NCBI GenBank assembly: GCA_002433465.1
Contig: DJIE01000274.1
Span: 5,659 to 15,614, forward strand
Direction: 5' to 3'
Origin: Salinisphaera sp. UBA6602
GTDB lineage: Bacteria > Pseudomonadota > Gammaproteobacteria > Nevskiales > Salinisphaeraceae
Length of the DNA: 9,956 bases
Shown piece after piece: positions 1-7,193 of the stretch; the stretch's first letter is position 1, and each line of letters starts with the position of its first letter. The position numbers and the translations under genes are program-made. The notes beneath the pieces were generated by a model. It was given only the letters and a program-made list of their open reading frames with translations, was not told where the DNA came from and did no database searches.

Positions 1-1575
1 GTCGCAGGTCTTGCAGTGTACGCAGTTGGCGAAGTTGATCTGGAAGCGCGGCTTGCCGTCGTCGCCGTTGACCACTTCGTATACGCCCGCCGGGCAGTAG
101 CGCTGGGCCGGTTCTGCGTACTTGGGCAGATTGTGCTCGATCGGGATCGACGGGTCGGTCAGCTTGAGGTGACAGGGCTGGTCTTCCTCGTGGCCGGTGT
201 TCGACAGATGCACCGACGACAGGATATCGAACGATAGCTTGCCGTCGGGTTTGGGATACTCGATCTCGGTGCACTGGTCGGCCGGCTTGGTGGCCGCATA
301 GTCGGGCGTGGTGTCGTGGAAGTTCCACGGCGCCTTGCCCTTGAACCAGTTCTGCTCGATATAGTTGAGCGCGCCGCCCTTGAAAGTACCGAACTTGTGC
401 AGCGAGGCGCCGAAGTTGCGGCTGGCATAGAGCTCTTCGTAAACCCAGCTGGCCTTGAAGGCGTCGGTGTAGCCGGTGAGCTCATCATGGCCTTCGCCGC
501 CGCCCGTCAGTGCCTCGGCCGCGGCTTCGGCGGCGAGCATGCCGGACTTCATGGCCGTATGGTTGCCCTTGATCTTGGCAAAGTTCAGCGTGCCGGCATC
601 GCAGCCGAGCAGCACCGCGCCGGGCACGGTCATCTTCGGCAGCGAATTGAGTCCGCCCTTGGTGATGGCGCGCGAGCCGTAGGATACGCGCTTGCCGCCT
701 TCCAGATACTGGGCGATCTTCGGGTGGTGCTTGAAGCGCTGGAATTCCTTGAACGGCGACAGATAGGGGTTTTCGTAGTTCAGATCCACGATCAGGCCGA
801 CGGCCACGCGGTTGTCTTCCAGGTGATACAGGAAGGAGCCGCCGCTGCCGGACAGATGGATCGGCCAGCCGGCACCGTGAATCACCAGGCCTGGCTCGTG
901 CTTCTCCGGGTCGATTTCCCAGATTTCCTTGAGGCCGATGCCGTAGTGCTGCGGGTCGACGTCCTTGTCGAGCTCGAATTCGCGAATCAGCTGCTTGCCG
1001 ATATGGCCACGGCAGCCCTCGCTGAAGAAGGTGTACTTGGCGCGCAGCTCCATGCCAGGGACATGGCTGTCCTTGGGTTCGCCGTTCTTGCCGACGCCCA
1101 TTTCGCCGGTAACGATGCCCTTGACCACGCCGTCTTCGATGATAGGCGTCTGCGCGGCGAAGCCGGGGTAGATTTCCACGCCCAGAGCTTCGGCCTGTTC
1201 GCCCAGCCAGCGGCCGAGCTGGCCCAGCGAGATGACATAGTTGCCTTCGTTGTGCATCGGTGCCGGCACGAAGGCGTTGGGCATCTTCGTGGCCTTGCTT
1301 TCACTGGTGAAGAAATAGATTTCGTCACGCGTGACCGGCACGTTCAACGGCGCGCCTTTTTCCTTCCAGTCGGGGAAGAGTTCGTCGAGCGCGCGCGGCT
1401 CGAAGACCGCGCCAGACAGCAGATGGGCCCCGACCTCGGAGCCTTTTTCGACGATACAGACTTCCAGTTCCGGACTTTTCTGCTTGAGACGGCAGGCGGC
1501 CGACAGGCCCGCGGGGCCCGCGCCCACGATGAGTACGTCGTACTCCATGACGTCGCGTTCTGTTTCTTCACTCAT
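1..1575 (-). CDS. Electron transfer flavoprotein:ubiquinone oxidoreductase (ETF-QO), 3' end cut by window
   Basis: Inner-membrane-associated FAD and 4Fe-4S enzyme that takes electrons from reduced ETF (fed by acyl-CoA and related dehydrogenases) and reduces ubiquinone. Reading from ATG at 1575, 525 codons run in frame to base 1 with no stop. The N-terminus has the FAD dinucleotide-binding GAGPAG at residues 18-23, the family-typical GAHLLSGAVF segment starts at about 49, and a second FAD contact, GCDAG, lies at 324-328. The iron-sulfur cysteines are C494, C518, C521 and C524, spaced C-x23-C-x2-C-x2-C as in ETF-QO. Bacterial members are about 540-560 residues, so only a short tail is missing. 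The start is chosen because a GAGAG stretch precedes it and the Rossmann motif follows at the right distance; Met10 is an alternative. It lies 188 bp downstream of a co-directional SDR gene. The long plus-strand ORF over it is its shadow. Confidence 0.96.
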   Translation of the reverse strand, partial: MSEETERDVMEYDVLIVGAGPAGLSAACRLKQKSPELEVCIVEKGSEVGAHLLSGAVFEPRALDELFPDWKEKGAPLNVPVTRDEIYFFTSESKATKMPNAFVPAPMHNEGNYVISLGQLGRWLGEQAEALGVEIYPGFAAQTPIIEDGVVKGIVTGEMGVGKNGEPKDSHVPGMELRAKYTFFSEGCRGHIGKQLIREFELDKDVDPQHYGIGLKEIWEIDPEKHEPGLVIHGAGWPIHLSGSGGSFLYHLEDNRVAVGLIVDLNYENPYLSPFKEFQRFKHHPKIAQYLEGGKRVSYGSRAITKGGLNSLPKMTVPGAVLLGCDAGTLNFAKIKGNHTAMKSGMLAAEAAAEALTGGGEGHDELTGYTDAFKASWVYEELYASRNFGASLHKFGTFKGGALNYIEQNWFKGKAPWNFHDTTPDYAATKPADQCTEIEYPKPDGKLSFDILSSVHLSNTGHEEDQPCHLKLTDPSIPIEHNLPKYAEPAQRYCPAGVYEVVNGDDGKPRFQINFANCVHCKTCD

Positions 1576-1763
1576 ATCGTTATTGCTCTCGGCTGGCTCG
1601 CCGCACCACTAGTGAGCGCGTACGCCGTCGGTGGAAACGGCAACTCGCACTCGGCGACGAGCGAAGGGCGCCATGATGGCACCGATGTTTACGCATCGCC
1701 ATCCCGTATGGAGCCACCGCGGTGGCGCCAACTGCAGGCGATGCGACATGACGGGAAACACGA
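1576..1763. other. Intergenic spacer between SDR and ETF-QO
   Basis: A 188-bp gene-free stretch between two minus-strand genes. It holds a nested inverted repeat (1692-1745) and an 8-bp palindrome CACTAGTG near 1607-1614. I see no clear sigma70 promoter for ETF-QO and no hairpin followed by a T-run, so whether ETF-QO is read through from the SDR promoter or has its own start cannot be settled here. Confidence 0.6.
1692..1745. repeat. Nested inverted repeat / stem-loop between SDR and ETF-QO
   Basis: Outer arms CGCATCGCC (1692-1700) and GGCGATGCG (1737-1745) are a perfect 9-bp inverted repeat. The 36-nt loop contains a perfect 14-bp palindrome, GCCACCGCGGTGGC, at 1713-1726. In the minus-strand transcript it lies about 20-70 nt after the SDR stop. 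No T-tract follows, so it is not a typical intrinsic terminator; it may stabilise the SDR 3' end or attenuate read-through into ETF-QO. Confidence 0.6.
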
Positions 1764-2564
1764 TCAGACCTTCATGCCCGGCATGTTCAGCGAGGCGGTA
1801 TTGCCGCCGTCGACCGGCAGGGCCTGGCCGGTAATGAAGCTGGCGTCGTCGCTGGCAAGAAACGTGATCGCCGCGGCCAGCTCTTCCGGCCGGCCATAGC
1901 GACGCAGTTCGCAGCGCGCGCCGAGTTTGTGGGCCTTGTCGTTGGCCTCTGCATAGTCGAATACCGACTTGGTCATGCCGGTCTTGACCAGCCCCGGGCA
2001 GACCGCGTTCACACGGACGTTGTACTGGCCCAGGTCGCAGGCGCTGGTCTGGGTGAGGTTGATCACGGCGGCTTTCGAGGCGCTGTAGGCATTGCCGCCT
2101 GCGCCCGAGCGCACCCCTGCCACCGAAGCGGTGTTCACGATCGCGCCTGCGCCGGCATCACGCATGTGACGTCCGACCGCGCGGGTAAAATGCATGGTTC
2201 CGAATAGATTCACGTCGACCACGTCGCGCCAGGTGTCCAGATCGTTATCGGTCACCGGGGCATAGTCGCCGCCGGCGATGCCGGCATTGTTGCAAAGGAC
2301 GTGGATGGCGCCGTGCTCGGCCGCAATCCGATCCGCCAGCGCGGTGACCGCAGCTTCGTCGCGAACATCCAGCGCAGCGATTTCGTGACCGCTACCGGCA
2401 AGCTCGCTCATGACCGCCTGCAGGGCGGTTTCTTCGCGGTCCACAAGCACCACGCGGGCGCCCTCCTGGGCAAAGCGAATAGCGCTGGCGCGGCCGATGC
2501 CGCTGGCCGCACCGGTGACGATCACCGTGCGGTTGTCGAATCGTTTAATCGCGGCCGTTGTCAT
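1764..2564 (-). CDS. Short-chain dehydrogenase/reductase (SDR), classical type
   Basis: A 266-residue cytosolic NAD(P)-dependent oxidoreductase, normal length for a classical SDR. Cofactor motif TGAASGIG lies at residues 17-24; Asp42 at the end of the second strand favours NAD(H) over NADP(H). The NNAG motif is at 92-95. The catalytic tetrad is visible as N119, S147, Y160 and K164 (YSASK). The C-terminal end has the usual ITGQALPVDGG. The start at 2564 is preferred over an in-frame start 18 codons upstream because AAGGAG (2571-2576) sits 6 nt before it and the upstream start would lie inside the promoter. The substrate is unknown: 3-hydroxyacyl, hydroxybutyrate, sugar or sterol alcohols are all possible for this family. 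It is divergent from the binding-protein gene and upstream of ETF-QO, which suggests oxidation of the compound imported by the neighbouring transporter (inference). Confidence 0.93.
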   Translation of the reverse strand: MTTAAIKRFDNRTVIVTGAASGIGRASAIRFAQEGARVVLVDREETALQAVMSELAGSGHEIAALDVRDEAAVTALADRIAAEHGAIHVLCNNAGIAGGDYAPVTDNDLDTWRDVVDVNLFGTMHFTRAVGRHMRDAGAGAIVNTASVAGVRSGAGGNAYSASKAAVINLTQTSACDLGQYNVRVNAVCPGLVKTGMTKSVFDYAEANDKAHKLGARCELRRYGRPEELAAAITFLASDDASFITGQALPVDGGNTASLNMPGMKV

Positions 2565-2590
2565 TTTTATCTCCTTTGATCGCGCGTGGA

Positions 2591-2618
2591 ATTCTACACA
2601 AGGCCCGGGGGGCGTCAA
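2591..2618 (-). promoter_or_regulatory. Sigma70-type promoter of the SDR gene
   Basis: On the minus strand, -35 TTGACG (2613-2618) and -10 TAGAAT (2591-2596) are separated by 16 bp, each matching five of six consensus bases. Transcription would start near 2584, giving a leader of about 20 nt containing the SD AAGGAG. The GAAAC-type palindrome at 2625-2639 lies immediately upstream of the -35 box, about -41 to -55 from the predicted start. Confidence 0.65.
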
Positions 2619-2624
2619 TGTTGA

Positions 2625-2639
2625 TGAAACTGTGTTTCA
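2625..2639. promoter_or_regulatory. Palindromic operator TGAAAC-N3-GTTTCA (site A)
   Basis: Perfect 6-bp arms TGAAAC and GTTTCA around TGT. It lies in the divergent SDR / binding-protein region, just upstream of the SDR -35 box. The same core with the same spacing recurs at 8192-8206 before the second transporter operon. It agrees with the consensus I recall for PsrA of Pseudomonas, [GC]AAAC-N2-4-GTTT[GC]. The assignment to a PsrA-like TetR regulator is inference; the palindrome itself is seen directly. Confidence 0.6.
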
Positions 2640-2648
2640 GCAAATTGC

Positions 2649-2660
2649 GAACGATCGTTC
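2649..2660. promoter_or_regulatory. Perfect 12-bp palindrome GAACGATCGTTC
   Basis: A self-complementary 12-mer ten bases after site A in the divergent intergenic region. It may be a second regulator site or half of a composite operator. A related sequence (AACGTTCGATCGTCAAG against AACGATCGTTCAAG here) occurs at 8097-8113 before the other operon, which makes chance less likely. Confidence 0.4.
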
Positions 2661-2714
2661 AAGCAGTTGCGGGCATTGGGTTGTCGGGCAAATAGCGGTA
2701 TGCAGCACATACTG

Positions 2715-2744
2715 TTGGCGTTGCCGATCAGAGGGTGCTAGTTT
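2715..2744 (+). promoter_or_regulatory. Weak candidate promoter of the importer operon
   Basis: TTGGCG (2715-2720), an 18-bp spacer, and an extended -10-like TGC-TAGTTT with hexamer 2739-2744. Matches are only four of six and three of six, supported by the TGn element. It would start transcription near 2751, about 65 nt before the binding-protein start. Other weak pairs exist (TTGGGT 2676-2681 with TATGCA 2699-2704), so this is tentative. Confidence 0.25.
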
Positions 2745-2776
2745 CAATTCCACGATGTGCGAGGCATCGATAACAA

Positions 2777-2810
2777 GTGGCAAAAGCCACGCTAAAACAA
2801 ACCGGAGGAG
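2777..2810 (+). promoter_or_regulatory. 5' leader hairpin and strong ribosome-binding site
   Basis: GTGGC (2777-2781) and GCCAC (2786-2790) form a perfect 5-bp stem with an AAAA loop, followed by an A-rich stretch and GGAGGAG at 2804-2810, five bases before the ATG at 2816. The strong SD fits a highly expressed periplasmic protein and fixes the start. A nearly identical SD block (aaCCGGAGGAGa) is found at 8327-8338. Confidence 0.6.
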
Positions 2811-2815
2811 ACGCA

Positions 2816-4084
2816 ATGAAGCACTACAAGGGGCTCGTGCGACGGGCCGTGGCGGCAGTAGGGGTTGCAGCGGCGCTGGCTGTGCCAACGCTTGGCAGCG
2901 CAGCTGACGACACCATCAAGATCGGCTATATCGATCCGCTCTCGGGTCCGTTCGCCAACGTCGGCGATGCCGGCCTAAAGCACTTCAAGTATCTGGCCGA
3001 GCGCATCAACGCCGACGGCGGCATCCTCGGCAAGGATGTCGAGATCATCGGCTACGACAACAAGTCGAGCGCGCAGGAATCGCTGCAGATTCTGCGCGAA
3101 GCCGCGGACGAAGGCGTGCACTACATCACCCAGGGCAACGGCTCGCACGTGGGCGGGGCCCTGGTGGACGGCGTGGAAAAGCATAACCGCCGCAACCCGG
3201 ACAACCGCATGGTCTTTTTGAACTATGCGGCCGTGGACCCGGCCCTGACCGGCGAGAAATGCTCGTTCTGGCATTTTCGTTTCGATGCCAACAGCGCCAT
3301 GAAGCTGCAGGCGATCACCGACTACATGGCCGAGCAGGACGACATCAAGAAAGTCTTCCTGATCAACATGGACTATTCGCATGGCCAGGCGATCTCGCGT
3401 ATCGCCAAGGAAATGCTCAAGGAGAAGCGTCCGGATATCGAAATCGTCGGCGATGTGCTGCATCCGGTCGGCAAGGTGAAGGACTTTTCGCCGTATATTT
3501 CCCAGATTCAGTCCTCGGGCGCGGATACGGTAATCAGCGGCAACTGGGGTAACGATCTGTCGCTGCTGGTCAAGGCCGGTGCACAGGCAGGTCTGGATGT
3601 GGACTGGTTCACCTACTATGCCGGCGGTCTGGGCACGCCCACGGCCCTGGGCAAGGCGGGTGCCGAGCACGTGAAGATGCTCACCGAATGGCAGGAGAAT
3701 CTGGTCGAGGATTACGAAGCGCCGGAACTGCGTGAAATTCTCGAGGAATTCGAGCAGCGCTACGACGGTATCGAGTTCTACTACCTGCGTATCAAGACGC
3801 AGATGGACATGCTGCAAAAAGCCATGGAAAAGGCCGGCAGTACCGAGCCGCTGGCCGTGGCCCGGGCGCTGGAAGGCATGACCATGGAAACGCCGTTCGG
3901 CACGGTGACCATGCGCGAACAGGACCATCAGCTGCTCCAGCCGCTGTTCATCTCGACCTTCTCCGAAGACTATCCCAAGTACGACTCGGAAGGCACCGGC
4001 CTGGGCTGGGTCATGGACGCCAAGCTCGATGCGGCCAGCACCGCGGTCGACAGCGTCTGCGAAATGAAGCGTCCCTCGAGCTGA
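2816..4084 (+). CDS. Liv-type ABC transporter periplasmic substrate-binding protein
   Basis: A 422-residue type I periplasmic binding protein that would capture the ligand and deliver it to the LivH/LivM permeases encoded next. The signal peptide is clear: basic MKHYKGLVRR, a hydrophobic Ala/Val core at about 11-26, then GSAAD with likely cleavage after residue 29 or 30. The mature N-terminus reads IKIGYIDPLSGPFANVGDAG, the opening of the LivJ/LivK-like fold with the SG ligand-loop signature. C149 and C415 are candidates for a disulfide. The ATG at 2816 is chosen because GGAGGAG ends 5 nt upstream; an in-frame GTG at 2777 would place 13 residues before the signal peptide and lies in a hairpin. 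It is somewhat longer than LivJ (about 370) and similar in style to binding proteins beside lipid or aromatic catabolic genes. The ligand cannot be told from sequence. It is first in a five-gene operon. Confidence 0.93.
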   Translation: MKHYKGLVRRAVAAVGVAAALAVPTLGSAADDTIKIGYIDPLSGPFANVGDAGLKHFKYLAERINADGGILGKDVEIIGYDNKSSAQESLQILREAADEGVHYITQGNGSHVGGALVDGVEKHNRRNPDNRMVFLNYAAVDPALTGEKCSFWHFRFDANSAMKLQAITDYMAEQDDIKKVFLINMDYSHGQAISRIAKEMLKEKRPDIEIVGDVLHPVGKVKDFSPYISQIQSSGADTVISGNWGNDLSLLVKAGAQAGLDVDWFTYYAGGLGTPTALGKAGAEHVKMLTEWQENLVEDYEAPELREILEEFEQRYDGIEFYYLRIKTQMDMLQKAMEKAGSTEPLAVARALEGMTMETPFGTVTMREQDHQLLQPLFISTFSEDYPKYDSEGTGLGWVMDAKLDAASTAVDSVCEMKRPSS

Positions 4085-4106
4085 TCGACTGCGATCACGC
4101 TTGATC

Positions 4107-4135
4107 GCCGGCCGGTGCGTTTGCAGCCGGCCGGC
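4107..4135 (+). repeat. GC-rich stem-loop after the binding-protein gene
   Basis: Arms GCCGGCCGG (4107-4115) and CCGGCCGGC (4127-4135) form a perfect 9-bp stem; the loop can add TGC/GCA pairs closing a GTTT loop. It lies 23 nt after the stop codon and has no following T-run. It probably protects the upstream mRNA from 3' exonucleases or partially terminates, keeping binding protein in excess over permeases, as in many ABC importer operons. Confidence 0.65.
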
Positions 4136-4151
4136 ATGACGGTGGCGGGGC

Positions 4152-4169
4152 CCCGGCGCAAGCGCCGGG
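4152..4169 (+). repeat. Second GC-rich stem-loop in the same gap
   Basis: CCCGGCG (4152-4158) and CGCCGGG (4163-4169) form a 7-bp stem closed by a CAAG tetraloop. Together with the hairpin at 4107-4135 it makes a tandem pair within the 136-bp gap between binding protein and permease. No T-tract follows. Confidence 0.6.
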
Positions 4170-4220
4170 TGCCTCGTGCGCCCGACGCTCTCCCATTTCG
4201 CCGTCGCGGGGTCCCCGGTG

Positions 4221-5171
4221 ATGCTCGAATCCATTGTTTTTTCGGTCTTGAACGGCCTGCTCTACGGCATGTTGCTGTTCATGCTGGCCAGCGGCCTGAC
4301 GCTGATCTTCGGCATGATGGGCGTGCTCAATTTCGCCCATGCCAGCTTTTACATGCTCGGCGCCTACTGCGCCTATACGATCAGCTCGTATACCAATTTC
4401 TGGGTGGCGCTGATTCTCGCGCCCCTGTTCGTGGGGTTTCTCGGCGCGCTTACCGAGCGCTTCGGCCTGCGCAACGTGCACAAGCATGGGCATGTGGCTG
4501 AACTGCTGCTGACCTTTGGCCTGGTCTACGTCATCGATGAGCTGGTGGTGCTGATCTGGGGCCAGATCCCGGTCAACTACGCCATTCCGCCGTCGCTCGA
4601 TTTCACCCTGTTCACGCTGTTCGGTACCAGCTTCCCGGCTTATCGCGCGTTCATCCTGTTCGTTGCCATTGCCATGTTCGGGGCCATTTATCTGCTGCTG
4701 GTGCGTACGCGTGTGGGCATGATCATTCGTGCAGCGCTATCGCATCCCGAAATGGTGGGCGCGCTCGGCCACGACGTGCCGCGTATCTTTACGCTGGTAT
4801 TCGCCTTCGGTACCGGCCTGGCGGGGCTGGCCGGGGTGATGGCCGGCAACTACTACATCACCGAACCGGGCATGGCGTTTTCCATGGGGCCGATCGTGTT
4901 CGTGGTGGTCGTATTCGGAGGTCTGGGATCGCTCGGCGGCGCGCTTGCGGCCTCGCTGATCATCGGCCTGGTGACGACCTTTGCCGTAAGCCTGAACTAT
5001 TCCATTGCCGATCTGCTGGCTGCGGTCGGGCTGGGGCTTGACGGTGCAAACATCGCCGGTGGGCTGGCCCATATCGATCTGTCGCGTATCGGCCAGATGC
5101 TGCCCTATCTGATGATGGTGCTGATTCTGATCTTTCGCCCGCGTGGGCTGATGGGGGCGCGCGAGTCATGA
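4221..5171 (+). CDS. LivH-type ABC importer inner-membrane permease (operon 1)
   Basis: A 316-residue polytopic membrane protein, one half of the translocation pore, predicted to pair with the LivM-type product encoded next. It opens with the family pattern of an amphipathic start, LNGLLYGMLLFMLASGLTLIFG, then GVLNFAHASFYMLGAY, the conserved LivH N-terminal segment. The cytoplasmic coupling region is seen as VVVFGGLGSLGGALAASLI in the C-terminal third, and the end IFRPRGLMG is typical. Hydrophobic segments cover most of the chain. It is slightly longer than many LivH proteins because of an insert of about 20 residues (GLGLDGANIAGGLAHID) before the last helix. The start at 4221 follows GGGG (4208-4211) and gives the family N-terminus; GTG at 4218 and GTG at 4176 are in-frame alternatives. 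Its stop overlaps the next start (ATGA), indicating coupled translation. Confidence 0.93.
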   Translation: MLESIVFSVLNGLLYGMLLFMLASGLTLIFGMMGVLNFAHASFYMLGAYCAYTISSYTNFWVALILAPLFVGFLGALTERFGLRNVHKHGHVAELLLTFGLVYVIDELVVLIWGQIPVNYAIPPSLDFTLFTLFGTSFPAYRAFILFVAIAMFGAIYLLLVRTRVGMIIRAALSHPEMVGALGHDVPRIFTLVFAFGTGLAGLAGVMAGNYYITEPGMAFSMGPIVFVVVVFGGLGSLGGALAASLIIGLVTTFAVSLNYSIADLLAAVGLGLDGANIAGGLAHIDLSRIGQMLPYLMMVLILIFRPRGLMGARES

Positions 5172-6448
5172 GTCATTCCCAATCTTCGCGCACGGCGCTT
5201 TTATGGCATATCGGCGTCTGGGCGCTGTTTGCGCTGGTGATCGTCGTGCTGCCCTATATCTTCACCTCGAGCAGCTCGATTTCGATGATGAGCCAGATGG
5301 GTGTCTTCATCATCTTCGCGCTGTCCTACAACATGCTCCTGGGCCAGGCGGGCATGCTCTCCTTCGGGCATGCGGTGTATTTCGGTCTGGGCGGGTTCTT
5401 CACCCTGCACGCGATTCGTGCCGTCAATGATGAGGTCTGGCAGTTTCCGCTGGAGCTGATGCCGCTGGTTGGCGGCGTTGGCGGGCTGGCCTTCGGCATC
5501 ATCTTTGGCTCGATCTCGACCCGCCGGGCCGGCGTGACGTTCGCCATGATCACGCTGGGCATCGGCTCCATGGTCGAGTCCAGCGCCAACATGTTCACCG
5601 ACTTCTTCGGCGGTGAAAGCGGCATCTCCGGCAATCGCGTGACCGACGTCACCCTGTTCGGCTTCAGCTACGGGCCGTCGATCGAGGTCTATTACCTGAT
5701 CGGGGCATGGACGGTGATGGCTGCGGTGGCGATGTATCTGCTCACCAAGACGCCGCTCGGGCGTATTTCCAACGCGGTACGCGACAACCCCGAGCGTGCC
5801 CAGTTCGTGGGTTACAACACCACCATCGCTCGCTTCATCCAGTTCTCGCTGTCGGGCTTCTTTGCCGGTATCGCGGGCGGTCTGTTCGCGATCATGTTCG
5901 AGATCATGACCGCGCCCAACGTGGGGCTGGTGCAGTCGGGGGCTGTGCTGCTGATGACGTTCATCGGCGGGGTGGGGCTGTTCTTCGGGCCGATCATCGG
6001 CGCGGTGCTGGTGACCTATATGCATACCGCGCTGAGTGGTTTCTCGGAAGGCTGGATCCTTTATTTCGGCCTCATGTTCGTGTTCATGGTGATGTATGCG
6101 CCGGGCGGGATTGCCGGCGTGATCTATGCCCATGCCGCGCCCTGGCGTGCCGGCCTGCTCTGGCGGCTCTTGCCGTCCTATCTGCTGGTCCTGTTGCCGG
6201 CACTGCTGGCGATCGCCGGTCTGGTGGCGGTGGTCGAGATGGGCTATCAGCTGTCGCTCGCCTACGATCCGTCCAGCCCGATCGATCTGTTCTATATGCA
6301 GATCAACGCCACGAGTCTGTGGTCGTGGCTGGTGGCACTGCTGGGCCTGGCGGTGGGCATCGCCGGCGTGCTCGCGACGGCCCGCGTGGTGCGTGCCCGC
6401 TGGGCCGGGGTGAACCGATCGATGCAGGCCACGGGAGCGAAAACATGA
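5168..6448 (+). CDS. LivM-type ABC importer permease with C-terminal membrane extension (operon 1)
   Basis: A 426-residue polytopic permease, the second pore subunit. The core matches LivM: FALSYNMLLGQAGMLSFGHA near residues 50-70, the RDNPERAQFVGYNT coupling region after about residue 205, FIGGVGLFFGPIIGA, and the usual LivM ending MYAPGGIAGV at about 309-318. Most LivM proteins stop near here; this one continues for about 110 residues with two further hydrophobic stretches, near 333-358 and 384-410, around a polar loop (LAYDPSSPIDLFYMQ). The ATG at 5168 overlaps the upstream stop by four bases and follows GGGGG (5153-5157). Its own stop overlaps the LivG-type start (ATGA at 6445-6448). The extension may be a subfamily trait; its role is unknown. 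Confidence 0.92.
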   Translation: MSHSQSSRTALLWHIGVWALFALVIVVLPYIFTSSSSISMMSQMGVFIIFALSYNMLLGQAGMLSFGHAVYFGLGGFFTLHAIRAVNDEVWQFPLELMPLVGGVGGLAFGIIFGSISTRRAGVTFAMITLGIGSMVESSANMFTDFFGGESGISGNRVTDVTLFGFSYGPSIEVYYLIGAWTVMAAVAMYLLTKTPLGRISNAVRDNPERAQFVGYNTTIARFIQFSLSGFFAGIAGGLFAIMFEIMTAPNVGLVQSGAVLLMTFIGGVGLFFGPIIGAVLVTYMHTALSGFSEGWILYFGLMFVFMVMYAPGGIAGVIYAHAAPWRAGLLWRLLPSYLLVLLPALLAIAGLVAVVEMGYQLSLAYDPSSPIDLFYMQINATSLWSWLVALLGLAVGIAGVLATARVVRARWAGVNRSMQATGAKT

Positions 6449-7191
6449 GCGATGCACTCAAACTGGCGAACGTGCACAAGCGTTTTGGCGAAACGCCGAT
6501 CATTCGCGGCGTGGATCTGGCCGTGGCCCCGGGGGAGCGGCATGCCATCATCGGACCGAACGGGGCCGGCAAGTCCACCTTGTTCAACCTGATCAGCGGT
6601 CGCTATACACCAAGCGAAGGCGAGATCGCGCTGCACGGCAAGCGCATCAGCGGGTTGGCGCCGCATCAGATCAATCGGCGCGGGCTCAGCCGCAGTTTTC
6701 AGATTACCAACCTGTTCCAGAACATGACCGTGTTCGAAAACCTGCGCTGCTCGCTGCTGTGGGCCCAGGGCTACAAGTACTCGTTCTGGCATCTGGTCGG
6801 CCGCCAGACTGCACTCAACGAGGCCGCCGAACAATGGCTGGAACGGCTGGGTCTGTCGGCGCGCCGCGATGTGCCGGCCTCGCTGCTGACCTATGCCGAG
6901 CAACGCACCCTGGAAATCGGGACCACCATTGCCGGCGGCGCGGACGTGATTCTGCTGGACGAACCCACGGCGGGCATGGGCCTGGCCGAGCGCGACCATA
7001 CGATGGCGATGATCAGCGAAGTCACCCAGGACAAGACGCTGCTCATGGTCGAGCACGATATGGGTGTGGTATTCGAACTGGCTGATCGCATCAGCGTGCT
7101 CGTTTACGGGCAGATTATCGCCAGCGATACGCCGGAAGCCATCCGCGCCAACGCGGCGGTTCAGGAAGCCTATCTGGGCGAGGCGCATTAG
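6445..7191 (+). CDS. LivG-type ABC importer ATP-binding protein (operon 1)
   Basis: A 248-residue cytoplasmic ATPase energising the importer, expected to dimerise with the LivF-type subunit. Walker A GPNGAGKST is at residues 37-45, Q-loop Gln at 86 (SRSFQITNLF), Walker B VILLDEP at 168-174 with catalytic Glu173, and the switch His204 in VEHD. The signature motif, usually LSYGxQR in LivG, reads LTYAEQR at 148-154: Ala151 replaces the glycine that contacts the partner's ATP gamma-phosphate. The following segment GTTIAGGAD also differs from the usual ARAL-type wording. Start ATG at 6445 has GGGAG (6433-6437) seven bases before it and overlaps the LivM stop. It was separated from a longer open frame beginning at 5707, which is out of frame with the LivM gene. 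Confidence 0.93.
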   Translation: MSDALKLANVHKRFGETPIIRGVDLAVAPGERHAIIGPNGAGKSTLFNLISGRYTPSEGEIALHGKRISGLAPHQINRRGLSRSFQITNLFQNMTVFENLRCSLLWAQGYKYSFWHLVGRQTALNEAAEQWLERLGLSARRDVPASLLTYAEQRTLEIGTTIAGGADVILLDEPTAGMGLAERDHTMAMISEVTQDKTLLMVEHDMGVVFELADRISVLVYGQIIASDTPEAIRANAAVQEAYLGEAH

Positions 7192-7193
7192 TG

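Noticed and set aside
316..1899. 527-codon plus-strand open frame
   Set aside because: It is antisense to ETF-QO, whose product has clear FAD and Fe-S motifs; the translated product has no recognisable family and extends into the SDR gene.
2565..2618. Longer SDR start 18 codons upstream
   Set aside because: It would place coding sequence over the -10 and -35 boxes and has no SD, whereas the start at 2564 has AAGGAG at 6 nt.
2975..4234. 419-codon minus-strand open frame
   Set aside because: Antisense shadow of the binding-protein gene; composition is typical of reverse frames in GC-rich coding DNA (His, Arg, Gln, Asp rich).
5707..6444. Long N-terminal extension of the LivG-type ATPase
   Set aside because: This part is out of frame within the LivM gene and is Arg/Gly/Ala-rich nonsense; the ATPase begins at 6445 with a proper SD.
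5201..6457. 418-codon minus-strand open frame
   Set aside because: Antisense shadow of the LivM-type permease, dominated by His, Gln, Arg, Asp and Glu from reversed hydrophobic codons.
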